A DNA stretch of 64,000 nucleotides from NCBI RefSeq assembly GCF_003205575.1, contig NZ_PYBW01000013.1:62001-126000 (forward strand), read 5' to 3'. This DNA comes from Streptomyces tateyamensis. GTDB lineage: Bacteria; Actinomycetota; Actinomycetes; Streptomycetales; Streptomycetaceae. The position numbers and the translations under genes were made by a program. The first letter of the stretch is position 1. Each line of letters starts with the position of its first letter. Positions 47,763 through 56,259 of this stretch are shown here, piece after piece. Below the pieces are notes generated by a model. The model made no database searches and was not told the DNA's origin. It worked only from the letters and a program-made list of their open reading frames with translations.

Positions 47763-48296
47763 CTACTTCCGCAGTTCGATGACGGTCCTGCCGATACGGA
47801 TCGGCACGCCGACCTGCAGCGGCGTCGGCTGTGTCAGCCGCTGACGCTCCAGATAGGTGCCGTTGGTGGAGCCTAGATCCTCCACGGTCCACTGCCCAGT
47901 CTGATCGGGGTAGATCCTGGCATGGCGCGAGGAGGCGTAGTCGTCATCGAGCACGATGGTGGAGTCGTGGGCCCGGCCCAGCGTGATCACCTGGCCCTGC
48001 AGTGCGACCGTGGTGCCGGCCAGCGCGCCCTCGACCACCACCAGCTGGGTCGGTGCCGTGCGGCGCCGGCTGCCCGGACCGGCGGGGGCGGCTGCCTCCC
48101 GGGTGCCCTGCTGCGGGCGGGCCGCGGCCGGTGCCGCGGTGGCCGCGGCGGTGGCGGCCGCACCCCGGCGGCCGGCCCGGACGGTGCCCTTGGCGCCGAA
48201 CAGGTCGCTGCGGATCACCTGGACCGCGACGATCACGAACAGCCACAGCACGGCCAGGAAACCCAGCCGCATGACTGTCAGAGTCAGTTCGGACAC
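47763..48296 (-). CDS. fhaB: FHA domain membrane protein FhaB
   Basis: 177 aa. N-terminal transmembrane helix ('VMRLGFLAVLWLFVIVAVQVIR'), Ala/Arg-rich linker, C-terminal FHA domain (~95-170): 'LGRAHDSTIVLDDDYASSRHARI', 'VEDLGSTNGTYL'. It binds phosphothreonine on PknB targets. GTG 48296 chosen because it begins just before the helix. 11 bp after fhaA. Confidence 0.93.
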   Translation of the reverse strand: MSELTLTVMRLGFLAVLWLFVIVAVQVIRSDLFGAKGTVRAGRRGAAATAAATAAPAAARPQQGTREAAAPAGPGSRRRTAPTQLVVVEGALAGTTVALQGQVITLGRAHDSTIVLDDDYASSRHARIYPDQTGQWTVEDLGSTNGTYLERQRLTQPTPLQVGVPIRIGRTVIELRK

Positions 48297-48307
48297 CGCT
48301 GCTCGCC

Positions 48308-49186
48308 CTACCCCTCGACCTGTCGGTAGATGATCGTCGTGGAGCCCACGACGATCCGCGAGCCGTCGCGGAGCGTAGCGCGCTGGGTGTGCTGGCCGTC
48401 CACCACGATGCCGTTGGTGGAGCCCAGGTCGAGCACCATGGCGGGGTTGCCGGGGCGGATCTCGGCGTGCTTGCGGGACACCCCGGGGTCGTCGATCCGC
48501 ACGTCGGCCTCGGTGGAGCGGCCCAGTACGCAGGCGTTGCCGGTGATCTGGTGCCGGGTGCCGTTCACCTCGATCCAGCGCCGGGTGCCCGCTCCGGTGC
48601 CGGAGCCGGGGAACGGGCGGACGTTGGAGCCCGGGCCGGCCTGCGGGGGGCTGCTGGGAACCGGGGCGGGCGCGGCGGGCGGCACGGGTGCGCCGGCGTA
48701 CGTCGGCTGCGGGCTCTGCGACCACGGCGCGCCGGGGGCCGGCTCGGCGGCCGGCGGGCGGCCGAAGTTCGGCGGCGGGGCGGCCTGGTAGGCGGCCGGC
48801 TGCTCGGGCTGCTCGGTGGCCAGGGTGCGGCTGCGCACCCGGTACAGACCGGTGTCCAGGTCCTCGGCGCGCTCCAGGTTCACCTGCAGCGGCCCCAGGA
48901 AGCTGTAGCGCTGCGCCTCGGCGTACTCGAGCACCATGCCGGCCAGCTCCTGGCCGAGCTGCGCGGCGTACGGGCTGAGCCGCTCGTGGTCGTGCGGGCT
49001 CAGCTCGACGATGAAGTCGTTCGGCACCACCGTGCGCTCGCGGTTCCAGATGGTGGCGTTGTTGTCGCACTCGCGCTGCAGCGCGCCGGCGATCTCCACC
49101 GGCTGGACCTCGGACTTGAACACCTTGGCGAAGGTGCCGTTCACGAGACCCTCAAGCCGCTGTTCGAACTTCTTCAGGACTCCCAC
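48308..49186 (-). CDS. fhaA: FhaA: DUF3662 and FHA domain protein
   Basis: 292 aa. DUF3662 domain (~1-115, 'GVLKKFEQRLEGLVNGTFAKVFKSEVQPVEIAG' described by span), Pro/Ala linker, C-terminal FHA (~205-290): 'LGRSTEADVRIDDPGVSRKHAEI', 'LDLGSTNGIVV'. In mycobacteria it binds the phosphorylated pseudokinase of MviN and restrains MurJ; here the corresponding pseudokinase lies at 8.7-10.6 kb. GTG 49186 has GGAAGGGGG 8 nt upstream. First gene of the fhaA-fhaB-phosphatase unit. Confidence 0.95.
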   Translation of the reverse strand: MGVLKKFEQRLEGLVNGTFAKVFKSEVQPVEIAGALQRECDNNATIWNRERTVVPNDFIVELSPHDHERLSPYAAQLGQELAGMVLEYAEAQRYSFLGPLQVNLERAEDLDTGLYRVRSRTLATEQPEQPAAYQAAPPPNFGRPPAAEPAPGAPWSQSPQPTYAGAPVPPAAPAPVPSSPPQAGPGSNVRPFPGSGTGAGTRRWIEVNGTRHQITGNACVLGRSTEADVRIDDPGVSRKHAEIRPGNPAMVLDLGSTNGIVVDGQHTQRATLRDGSRIVVGSTTIIYRQVEG

Positions 49187-49592
49187 GGGGCAACCCCCTT
49201 CCAAGGGTTCTCGGGCTTGCGGTCCGGGCCCCAGGGCCCGATTGCGGTACTTCCGTACTGATCGTATCCACGCCGCGGCCATCTGTACGGTTCCCCGGCC
49301 ACGACAGGTACCCCCGTCGCCCGCGCCTCACCCCTGGCTCACCCGTTCGTCCCTTCCCGGCCGCCCGGTCCCGCCGGCGGCCGGCGGCACCGCTGCGGTG
49401 GCGGTCCGCACGCAGCTGTGCAGGCCGGGGCGGGGAAGGGATTCGTAGGTTCCCCGAAGGCCGTGCTAATGTTTTCCACGTCGGAAGGGGCGCCCGAGAG
49501 GGAGCCGAAACCGGCCGAGTGAGAAGGACCCGGGTCCAAACCGGCCAACTCTCACCCGGACGATCGGCTAGCATCGACGACATCACCCAAAT
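49187..49592. promoter_or_regulatory. divergent fhaA / tRNA-Leu upstream region
   Basis: 406 bp without genes. It must contain the promoter of the fhaA unit and that of tRNA-Leu. A 12-bp palindrome GGACCCGGGTCC (49526-49537) is flanked by GTGAGA (49519-49524) and TCTCAC (49550-49555), and AAACCGGCC occurs twice nearby (from 49508 and 49538). TAGCAT at 49569 could be a -10 for the tRNA. Confidence 0.45.
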
Positions 49593-49679
49593 GCGCGGGT
49601 GGCGGAATAGGCAGACGCGCTGGATTCAGGTTCCAGTGCCCGAAAGGGCGTGGGGGTTCAACTCCCCCCTCGCGCACCA
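49593..49679 (+). tRNA. tRNA-Leu(CAG)
   Basis: 87 nt with a long variable arm (GTGCCCGAAAGGGC). Acceptor GCGCGGG/CTCGCGC, anticodon stem CTGGA/TCCAG around TTCAGGT, anticodon CAG. Discriminator A, and the 3' CCA is encoded. Conserved next to fhaA (leuT in M. tuberculosis). Confidence 0.97.
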
Positions 49680-49680
49680 G

Positions 49681-49716
49681 TGAGGCCGGTCGGTCCGAAA
49701 GGACCGACCGGCCTCA
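49681..49716 (+). terminator. terminator of tRNA-Leu with GAAA tetraloop
   Basis: A perfect 16-bp stem (49681-49696 with 49701-49716) closes on GAAA and is followed by GTGTTTTCC. Strong rho-independent terminator directly after the tRNA. Confidence 0.93.
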
Positions 49717-49772
49717 GTGTTTTCCCCGGGCCGGTCGTTCTTCCCGAACCGGGCACGGGCAGGGGCGGGGGC

Positions 49773-49958
49773 TCAGGCTTCGCCGCGTTCCTCCTCCACG
49801 GTGTGCTCCAGGGCGATTCCGTGGCTGGCGGCCAGCCGGAGCAGGCCGGAGATCCGGCCCTGGCTGGCCTGCACCCCGTCCAGGTCGCCGTCGGCCCTGG
49901 CAGCTGCCAGGTCGTTGCGGGCCTGGGCCAGCTGGGCGCGCAGTTCCTCTTCGAACAT
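49773..49958 (-). CDS. small helical protein of unknown function
   Basis: 61 aa: MFEEELRAQLAQARNDLAA... followed by 'LDGVQASQGRISGLLRLAASHGIAL' and an acidic end. Predicted as two helices. ATG 49958 has GAGGTG 6 nt upstream. Lies 65 bp downstream of the potassium channel gene on the same strand. Streptomycetes commonly encode such a protein near this tRNA; I cannot name a function. Confidence 0.75.
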   Translation of the reverse strand: MFEEELRAQLAQARNDLAAARADGDLDGVQASQGRISGLLRLAASHGIALEHTVEEERGEA

Positions 49959-50023
49959 GGCGGTCACCTCACCAGGATGGGCGCGGGTGGGCGATTCCTC
50001 AACCGTCCCGGCCCGGCGGCCCA

Positions 50024-50554
50024 CTACTTCCGGTGACTGCGCTGGGCCATCCGGTGGCCGACCTGGCTGCGCAGCCGCTGGGTGAGCGAGGTGAAGCCGG
50101 CCGCCAGGAAGACCAGCGTGTAGGCGATCTGCAGCAGCACCACGACCCTGGCCGGCTGGCCGGTGGGAACGATGTCGCCGTAACCGACGGTGGCCATGGT
50201 CACCACGGTGAAGTAGAGCGCGTCTATCCGGGTGTGCAGGCCGTTGAACTCGCCCGGCTGGCGGGCCAGCGAGTAGTAGGTCGCGGCGAAGACGAAGACG
50301 GTCAGCGTGGAGACCCCGGAGATCACCAGAGCGGGGCGCCCGTGCGGCGACTGAAGCACGATCAGCCGGATCTGACTGAGCAGCAGCAGCGCCAGCAGGG
50401 TCAGCACCACGGCCAGGACGGTCCAGCTGAACTCGGGGTGCTCCGGGCCGAACACCCCGAGCGGCACCGTGAAGTAGGCCGTGCCCAGCAGCAGCGGACC
50501 GGCGGAGCACAGCAGCCAGAGCCAGAGCGCGGAGCGGTGCGGCGGGCGGACCAT
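50024..50554 (-). CDS. potassium channel family protein (ion channel, two-pore-helix type)
   Basis: About 176 aa. Four hydrophobic helices with the selectivity filter 'TMATVGYGDIVPTG' before the last one, as in Ion_trans_2 channels; no RCK/TrkA-N domain. It probably forms a tetrameric K+ channel. The start is ambiguous: ATG 50554 (MVRPPHRSA) has GGTGGGG at ~5 nt, while ATG 50638 adds 28 residues but has no SD and would share its CAT/ATG with the divergent fluC start. Confidence 0.88.
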   Translation of the reverse strand: MVRPPHRSALWLWLLCSAGPLLLGTAYFTVPLGVFGPEHPEFSWTVLAVVLTLLALLLLSQIRLIVLQSPHGRPALVISGVSTLTVFVFAATYYSLARQPGEFNGLHTRIDALYFTVVTMATVGYGDIVPTGQPARVVVLLQIAYTLVFLAAGFTSLTQRLRSQVGHRMAQRSHRK

Positions 50555-50636
50555 GAACCCCACCTTGGCCGGGGCCGGCCCGGTCGGCCCGCCGTGCTGG
50601 GCCGACGGGGGGACGGCGCCCGGTAGTTTGGGCGCC

Positions 50637-51062
50637 ATGAAAGGCGCCGTGAGAGAGGCCGAGATCCTCGCCGTGGTCGCGCTCGGCGGCGTGCTCGGCG
50701 CGGAGGCGCGCTACGGGCTCGGACTGCTGTGGCCCACCCCGGTCGCGAGCTTCCCCTGGACCACGCTGCTGGTCAACGCGCTGGGCTGCCTGGTGATCGG
50801 CGTCTTCCTGGTGGCGATCACCGAGGGGCGCCCGGCCCACCGGCTGCTGCGCCCGTTCTTCGGCACCGGGGTGCTGGGCGGCTTCACCACCTTCTCCACC
50901 TACTGCCTGGACCTGCACCGACTCTTCGAGGCGCACCAGCCTGGCCTGGCCGTCGGCTACCTGGCCGGCACCCTGGCGGCCGCGCTGGGCGCGGTGGGGC
51001 TGGGCGCGGCCGGTACCCGGCGGCTGCTGGCCGTGAGGCGGGCGGGCGGTGCGGCGGCGTGA
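50637..51062 (+). CDS. fluC: fluoride efflux channel FluC/CrcB, first subunit
   Basis: 141 aa with four transmembrane helices. Motifs 'GGVLGAEARYGLG', 'TLLVNALGCLVIGVF' and 'GGFTTFSTYCLDL' are those of Fluc channels, which export F- passively. ATG 50637 has no SD (possibly leaderless); GTG 50649 is an alternative. The stop overlaps the start of the second subunit by 4 bp (GTGA). Confidence 0.93.
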   Translation: MKGAVREAEILAVVALGGVLGAEARYGLGLLWPTPVASFPWTTLLVNALGCLVIGVFLVAITEGRPAHRLLRPFFGTGVLGGFTTFSTYCLDLHRLFEAHQPGLAVGYLAGTLAAALGAVGLGAAGTRRLLAVRRAGGAAA

Positions 51063-51433
51063 ACGGAGCCCTGCTGGTGGCCGCGGGCGCCGCGGTGGGC
51101 GCGCCGCTGCGCTACCTGACGGACCGTGCGGTGCGGGCCCGGCGCGACCCGCTGCTGCCCTGGGGCACCTTCGCGGCCAACCTGCTGGGGTCGGCGGTGC
51201 TGGGTCTGGTGACCGGCGCGGTGCAGGCGCACGGGGCCTCGCCGCAGCTGCAACTGCTGGTCGGCACCGGCTTCTGCGGCGCGCTGACCACCTACTCGAC
51301 CTTCAGCTACGAGACGCTGCGGCTGGCCGAGAGCGGGGCGCGCCGGTGGGCGGCGGTCAACGTGGCCGGCTCGCTGACGGCCGGTCTGGCGGCGGTGTAC
51401 GCAGGGTGGGGACTGGCCGGCCTGATCGGCTGA
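51059..51433 (+). CDS. fluC: fluoride efflux channel FluC/CrcB, second subunit
   Basis: 124 aa. 'GAAVGAPLRYLTDRAV', 'TFAANLLGSAVLGLV' and 'GFCGALTTYSTFSYET' mark it as Fluc. The overlap with the first copy suggests an obligate heterodimer, as known for paired crcB genes in some Gram-positives. No fluoride riboswitch was recognised upstream. Confidence 0.93.
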   Translation: MNGALLVAAGAAVGAPLRYLTDRAVRARRDPLLPWGTFAANLLGSAVLGLVTGAVQAHGASPQLQLLVGTGFCGALTTYSTFSYETLRLAESGARRWAAVNVAGSLTAGLAAVYAGWGLAGLIG

Positions 51434-51464
51434 GGCGGCTGCCCGGTACCCTCCCAGCACCCTG

Positions 51465-51836
51465 TCACAGGGTCAGCTCGCTCTCGATCCGGCGGGTGTG
51501 GTGGCGGGCCATGGCCAGGTTGGAGCGGGCCCGGTCCAGCACCAGGTACAGGAAGAGCCCCTGGCCGCCGGGGCCGGTGAGCGGACGGACCAGGTGGTAC
51601 TGGTGGGTCAGCGTGGTGAGGATGTCCTCCATCCCCTCGTTGCGGCCCTGCAGCTCGACGGCCCGCGCGGTGGCCCGCACCACGTCGGTGCTGCCGGCCG
51701 CCGCCAGGGCCAGGTCGAGCTCGGCGGCATGGCCCATGGTGCCCAGTGCCATCCCGCTGCCCATGTCCACCAGCGCCGCACCGAGCGCGCCCTCGATGCT
51801 CAACGCCTCTTTCAGCGCGCTTTCGACCCCGGCCAT
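51465..51836 (-). CDS. roadblock/LC7-like protein
   Basis: 123 aa. 'ALKEALSIEGALGAALVDMGSGMALGTMG' and 'DILTTLTHQYHLVRPL...LFLYLVLDRARSNLAMARHHTRRIESEL' (two strands and the flanking helices) fit the profilin-like roadblock fold. Streptomycetes use such proteins with small GTPases (MglA/CVN-type) or in the DynAB system, but no such partner is adjacent. ATG 51836 has GGAGG 4 nt upstream. Confidence 0.7.
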   Translation of the reverse strand: MAGVESALKEALSIEGALGAALVDMGSGMALGTMGHAAELDLALAAAGSTDVVRATARAVELQGRNEGMEDILTTLTHQYHLVRPLTGPGGQGLFLYLVLDRARSNLAMARHHTRRIESELTL

Positions 51837-52032
51837 CGCACCTCCACGAATGATCGTTCCGGACGGGTTCGAGAGTAGGCAGTGCAGCGGGGCGGATCAT
51901 TGGCTGACCGGTATTGGCCGAACCTCGGCTGAGGCTGTTATCGGTGACGCTGATTCGGTGTCATCGGGACGACCAGGACTGATCGTTCTCGGTCTGATTC
52001 TGGATTCTTATGACGATTTGAGGGGAGGCCCG

Positions 52033-52770
52033 GTGACCGGGCGGCTGCGGTGGTGGCGGCGGGACGAGGCGGCGCGGGCGGCGGTGCTGGTGCTGCACGG
52101 CGGGCAGGAGGCCAACACCAGGACGGCGCGGCCCTGGCAGCCGGCCGCGCTGCGGATGCAGGGGTTCCGGTGGCCGCTGGCCCGGGCCACCGGGGGCGGG
52201 GCGGTGGCGCTGGGCACGGTCCGGTACCGCTACCGCGGCTGGAACGGCGAGCGGGCGGACCCGGCACAGGACGTGCGGGAAGCGCTGGACGAGCTGGCGG
52301 CGCAGCTGGGGCCGGTGCCGGTGGTGCTGCTGGGCCACTCGATGGGCGGACGGGCGGCGCTGCGGGCCGCGGGGCACCCGCGGGTGACCGCGGTGGTGGC
52401 GTTGGCGCCCTGGTGCCCGGGGGGCGACCCGTGCGGGCAGCTGGCCGGGCGCCGGCTGGTCACCCTGCACGGCGACCACGACCGGGTGACCGACCCGGCC
52501 GACACCGTGCGGTTCGCGGTCAGGGCCCGGGCCGCCGGGGCGGCGGTGGCCGGGATCACGGTGGCCGGGGGCGACCACGCGATGCTGCGCCGGGCCCGGG
52601 ACTGGCAGCGCGCCGCCGCCGCGCTGGCCGCCGCGCTGCTGGACCTCGGCCCGCTGCCGGGGCCGGTGGCCGAGGCGCTGGCGCTGCCCGGCGCCGTCGC
52701 CCAAGCCGACGCCGCGGGGCTGGGGCTGCTGCTGCCGCGGGCCGGGGGCGGCTGGACACCGACCGGCTGA
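52033..52770 (+). CDS. alpha/beta hydrolase
   Basis: 245 aa. Nucleophile elbow 'LLGHSMGGRAAL', acid in 'LHGDHDRVTDP' and His in 'AGGDHAMLRRA' complete the catalytic triad. 'VLVLHGGQEANT' is the oxyanion segment. Cytoplasmic, no signal peptide; substrate unknown. GTG 52033 has GGGGAGG 4 nt upstream; the much longer upstream frame is rejected. Confidence 0.88.
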   Translation: MTGRLRWWRRDEAARAAVLVLHGGQEANTRTARPWQPAALRMQGFRWPLARATGGGAVALGTVRYRYRGWNGERADPAQDVREALDELAAQLGPVPVVLLGHSMGGRAALRAAGHPRVTAVVALAPWCPGGDPCGQLAGRRLVTLHGDHDRVTDPADTVRFAVRARAAGAAVAGITVAGGDHAMLRRARDWQRAAAALAAALLDLGPLPGPVAEALALPGAVAQADAAGLGLLLPRAGGGWTPTG

Positions 52771-52818
52771 GCAGCCCGGGCCCCGGGAGGCGGCGGGCCG
52801 GTCCGGGAACGCGAACGG

Positions 52819-52845
52819 CCGGCCCCGCCGTGGTGGCGGGGCCGG
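52819..52845. terminator. bidirectional terminator between hydrolase and chaplin genes
   Basis: A perfect 11-bp stem (52819-52829 with 52835-52845), 5-nt loop, between converging genes. Confidence 0.75.
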
Positions 52846-52861
52846 TCGTCGAGCGGGAGGC

Positions 52862-53101
52862 TCAGTCGTTCACGCACACGTTGCCGAAGGCCGGGTTGAG
52901 AAGGCCCACCACGTTGACCGAGTTCCCGCAGATGTTGATCGGGATGTGGATCGGGACCTGGATGAGGTTGCCGGACAGCACGCCGGGCGAGCCGGCCGCG
53001 ACACCCTCGGCAGTGGCATCGGCCGCGGCCGCACCCGCGCCGCCCAGCACCAGCGCGCCGGCGGCGACAGCCAGACCCAGAGCCCTGCGGAAGTCCTTCA
53101 T
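52862..53101 (-). CDS. short chaplin
   Basis: 79 aa. Signal peptide (KDFRRALGLAVAAGALVLG...AAA) and one chaplin domain (~40-79): 'SPGVLSGNLIQVPIHIPINICGNSVNVVG' by its span, with the two conserved cysteines (INICGN, NVCVND). No LAXTG sorting signal, so it is a short, secreted form that assembles into amyloid fibres on aerial hyphae. It lies downstream of the response-regulator gene on the same strand with a 222-bp gap. ATG 53101 with GGAG upstream. Confidence 0.94.
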   Translation of the reverse strand: MKDFRRALGLAVAAGALVLGGAGAAAADATAEGVAAGSPGVLSGNLIQVPIHIPINICGNSVNVVGLLNPAFGNVCVND

Positions 53102-53323
53102 GGGTGTACTCCATTCCTCGACGGGATCGCTCCTCGCGGAGTGACCGAGATCGCATGAGAACGCCTACGACCGATAGTGGCCGAAAGTGTTCCTTTGGTC
53201 ACTCTTCGTCCTCGACTGCCCGGAGCGCGGTATCTCCACCCCGCGTCCGCCCCAAGTCACCCGCTCGGCGCAGCTACCGGGCCCGTGCGAGGGGAGCCTG
53301 GGGCCGCCCCGGCCGGACGGGCC

Positions 53324-53986
53324 CTAAGCCCGGCCCGGCCGGACCAGCCCGGCCCGGTGCGCGATCACCGCCGCCTGCACCCGGTTCGACGCGCCGAGCT
53401 TGCCCAGGATCGCGCTGATGTGGTCCTTCACCGTGCCGGTGCCCAGGAACAGCCGCTCGGCGATCTCCGCGTTGGCCAGCCCCTCGCCCAGCAGCGCCAG
53501 CACGTCCAGCTCCCGGCCGGTCAGCGTGCCGACCAGGGACAGTGCCCCGGCGTCCGGGCCGCCGCCCTCCACGTACCCGCCGATCACCGTGCGGGTGACC
53601 GCGGGCGAGAGCATGCTGCCGCCGGCCGCCAGGATCCGCACCGCGTGCACCAGCTGCTCCGGGGCGGTGTCCTTGAGCAGGAAGCCGGCCGCCCCGGCGC
53701 GCAGTGCGGTGCCGATGTACTCGTCGGTGTCGAAGGTGGTCAGCATCGAGACGGCCGGCGGCTCGGGCAGCTGGCGCAGCTGGCGCAGCACCGAGATGCC
53801 GTCCAGGTCGGGCATCCGCACGTCCAGCAGCACCACGTGCGGGCGCAGCCGCCGGACCAGCTCCAGCGCCTCGCCGCCGGAGCAGCTGCCGACCAGCTCC
53901 AGGTCGTCAGCCGAGCCGACGATCAGCCCCAGGCCCGAGCGGACCAGCAACTCGTCGTCGACCACCACTACCCGGATCGGGTCCAT
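53324..53986 (-). CDS. NarL/LuxR-family response regulator (orphan)
   Basis: 220 aa. Receiver domain ~1-120 with acidic pocket 'VVDDE', phosphoacceptor Asp in 'VVLLDVRMPDLDG', 'MLTTF' and Lys in 'GFLLKDTAPEQL'. C-terminal LuxR helix-turn-helix: 'LTGRELDVLALLGEGLANAEIAERLFLGTGTVKDHISAIL' (~150-190). No histidine kinase is adjacent. ATG 53986 has GAGGAG 5 nt upstream. Confidence 0.93.
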   Translation of the reverse strand: MDPIRVVVVDDELLVRSGLGLIVGSADDLELVGSCSGGEALELVRRLRPHVVLLDVRMPDLDGISVLRQLRQLPEPPAVSMLTTFDTDEYIGTALRAGAAGFLLKDTAPEQLVHAVRILAAGGSMLSPAVTRTVIGGYVEGGGPDAGALSLVGTLTGRELDVLALLGEGLANAEIAERLFLGTGTVKDHISAILGKLGASNRVQAAVIAHRAGLVRPGRA

Positions 53987-54169
53987 TGCTTCTCCTCAGT
54001 CACCCCCGTTGCCAAGAGCCTAGGGCTCCACCGGCCGCCACCCCCGCCGATCGGCGGGGTCGGAATCGGCGTTCCGGTTCACGCGCGGGTGGTACGGGCT
54101 GCGCCACGATTGATGACGCTCCACCAGGTGCGGATGCGCGCCTGGACCTGATCGTTTGGAATTGAGCCT

Positions 54170-55993
54170 GTGTCCACCACCAGCAAGCAGCCGCCCGAGG
54201 CCGCCCGGCCGCTGCCGGCCAAGCTCCGCTCAGTCGCGGCGCACGGCACGGTCTGGTACCTGCGGCTGATCGCGCTGCTCAACCTGGTGGCGGTGGTGGT
54301 CTCGCCGTTCCGCACCACGGTGCGCCACCACTCCGAGGGCGAGTACTTCACCCCGTACATGCTGACGCTGGGTCTGGCCACGGCGGTTCTCTCGCTCTTC
54401 CTCGCGGTGGCGATGCGCCGGCGCAAGCGGGCCGCCTGGATCTTCAACTTCGGCCTGGGCGGGCTGACCTTCCTGTTCTACGTGCTGGGCCTGGCCCTGC
54501 CGGGCGACAGCCACTACGACCGGCACGGCTTCAACTACGTCTCCACCGTGCTGACCGGCCTGTTCATGCTCTGCCTGGTGGTCGGGCGCAAGGAGTTCAC
54601 CTCCAAGGGCGACCGGTCCAACTTCTGGACGGCGGTGGCCACCTTCTTCGGCGGGCTGCTCTTCGGCGGCCTGGTCGGCTCGGTGCTGGTGGAGATGTTC
54701 AACACGCTCTCCGGGGCCGGCTTCGGCGACCGGTTCCGGTACGCCGTCTTCCGCATGATCACGGTCACCCCCTCGGACCGGGTGCTGGACGTGATCAACG
54801 TGCCCAGCTGGGTGAACACCTTCATCAACGCGATGGGCGCGGTGCTCATCCTGCTGGTCATCTACGTGGCCTTCCGCAGCCCGCGCGGCAAGGAGCTGCT
54901 CACCCCCGAGGACGAGCAGAAGCTGCGCGAGCTGCTGGAGCGGCAGGGCGACCGGGACTCGCTGGGCTACTTCGCCACCCGCCGGGACAAGGCGGTGATC
55001 TTCTCGCCGACCGGCAAGGCGGCGGTCACCTACCGGGTGGTCGGCGGGGTCTCGCTGGCCTCCGGCGACCCGATCGGCGACCCGGAGGCCTGGCCCGGAG
55101 CGATCGAGCTCTGGCTGGCCGAGGCCCGCGAGCACGCCTGGGCCCCGGCGGTCACCGGCGCCTCCGAGGAGGCCGGGGTGATCTACGCCCGGCACGGCCT
55201 GGACGCGCTGGAGCTGGGCGACGAGGCGATCGTCGAGCTGGACGAGTTCTCGCTGGAGGGCCGGGCCATGCGGGTGGTCCGGCAGGCCTACAACCGGGTC
55301 AAGCGGGCCGGCTACACGGTCCGGATCCGCCGGCACGAGGCGATCCCCGAGGAGGAGATGGCCGAGCTGCTGGACAAGGCCGACCGGTGGCGCGACGGCC
55401 AGACCGAGCGCGGCTTCTCGATGGCGCTGGGCCGGCTGGGCGACCCGGCCGACGGGCGCTGCGTGATGCTCGAGTGCCACGACGCGGACGGCGAGCTGCG
55501 CGCCCTGCTGAGCTTCGTCCCCTGGGGCGACAAGGGCCTGTCGCTGGACCTGATGCGCCGTGACCGGGAGTCCGAGAACGGGCTGGTCGAGTTCATGGTG
55601 ATCGAACTGCTGGAGAAGGGCGGCGAGGAAGTCCAGCTGGAACGGGTCTCGCTGAACTTCGCGATGTTCCGCTCGGTGTTCGAACGCGGTTCCCGGCTCG
55701 GTGCGGGGCCGGTGCTGCGGTTGTGGCGCGGGGTGCTGGGATTCTTCTCGCGCTGGTGGCAGATCGAATCGCTGTACCGGGCGAACGCGAAGTACCGGCC
55801 TATCTGGGAACCGCGTTACCTGCTCTTCGAGAAGAGCAGCGAAATCCCCCGGATCGGTATCGCCAACGCGCGGGCCGAGGGATTCATCACCGCGCCGAGT
55901 CTTCCCACGCTCTTCCGTCGCCGGCACCGGCGCCCGCCCGCTTCCGCGGCCGGTGCCCCGCTGCCGACGGCGGAAGGCGGCGGGGACGGGTAA
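54170..55993 (+). CDS. DUF2156 domain membrane protein (MprF/LysX N-terminal-like)
   Basis: 607 aa. Five or six transmembrane helices in residues ~25-240, then a cytoplasmic DUF2156 (LPG synthetase C-terminal-like, GNAT-fold) domain ~255-570: 'DSLGYFATRRDKAVIFSPTGKAAVTYRVVGGVSLASGDPIGD' by span, 'SLDLMRRDRESENGLVEFMV', 'RYLLFEKSSEIPRI'. Related proteins move aminoacyl groups from tRNA to phosphatidylglycerol. Whether this one does is unknown. GTG 54170. Followed by a terminator-like hairpin. Confidence 0.88.
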   Translation: MSTTSKQPPEAARPLPAKLRSVAAHGTVWYLRLIALLNLVAVVVSPFRTTVRHHSEGEYFTPYMLTLGLATAVLSLFLAVAMRRRKRAAWIFNFGLGGLTFLFYVLGLALPGDSHYDRHGFNYVSTVLTGLFMLCLVVGRKEFTSKGDRSNFWTAVATFFGGLLFGGLVGSVLVEMFNTLSGAGFGDRFRYAVFRMITVTPSDRVLDVINVPSWVNTFINAMGAVLILLVIYVAFRSPRGKELLTPEDEQKLRELLERQGDRDSLGYFATRRDKAVIFSPTGKAAVTYRVVGGVSLASGDPIGDPEAWPGAIELWLAEAREHAWAPAVTGASEEAGVIYARHGLDALELGDEAIVELDEFSLEGRAMRVVRQAYNRVKRAGYTVRIRRHEAIPEEEMAELLDKADRWRDGQTERGFSMALGRLGDPADGRCVMLECHDADGELRALLSFVPWGDKGLSLDLMRRDRESENGLVEFMVIELLEKGGEEVQLERVSLNFAMFRSVFERGSRLGAGPVLRLWRGVLGFFSRWWQIESLYRANAKYRPIWEPRYLLFEKSSEIPRIGIANARAEGFITAPSLPTLFRRRHRRPPASAAGAPLPTAEGGGDG

Positions 55994-55994
55994 A

Positions 55995-56014
55995 CCTCCG
56001 CCGGGGGGCGGAGG
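55995..56014 (+). terminator. hairpin downstream of DUF2156 gene
   Basis: CCTCCGCC/GGCGGAGG (8 bp) with GGGG loop, immediately after the stop. Confidence 0.6.
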
Positions 56015-56259
56015 GCGCCTGCGGGCGACCCCTAATGGCCGTACCAGTGCCTCGCCACCCCCTGGTCGCCCGGACGGACGACTGGGGCCGGGGTCTGCAT
56101 AGGGTCGGCTCCCACTTGGGGATGACTCGGATATCGGTAGGCAGACCGAGTCGCGTGGTGCGGAAAATACCTACGCTGGAGAGAGAAGCGCGGGTCGGCT
56201 CCGGTGATCTTCGACCGGGCCCGGGAAATCCGGAAGCAGGACCGACGAGAGAGGTTGTC

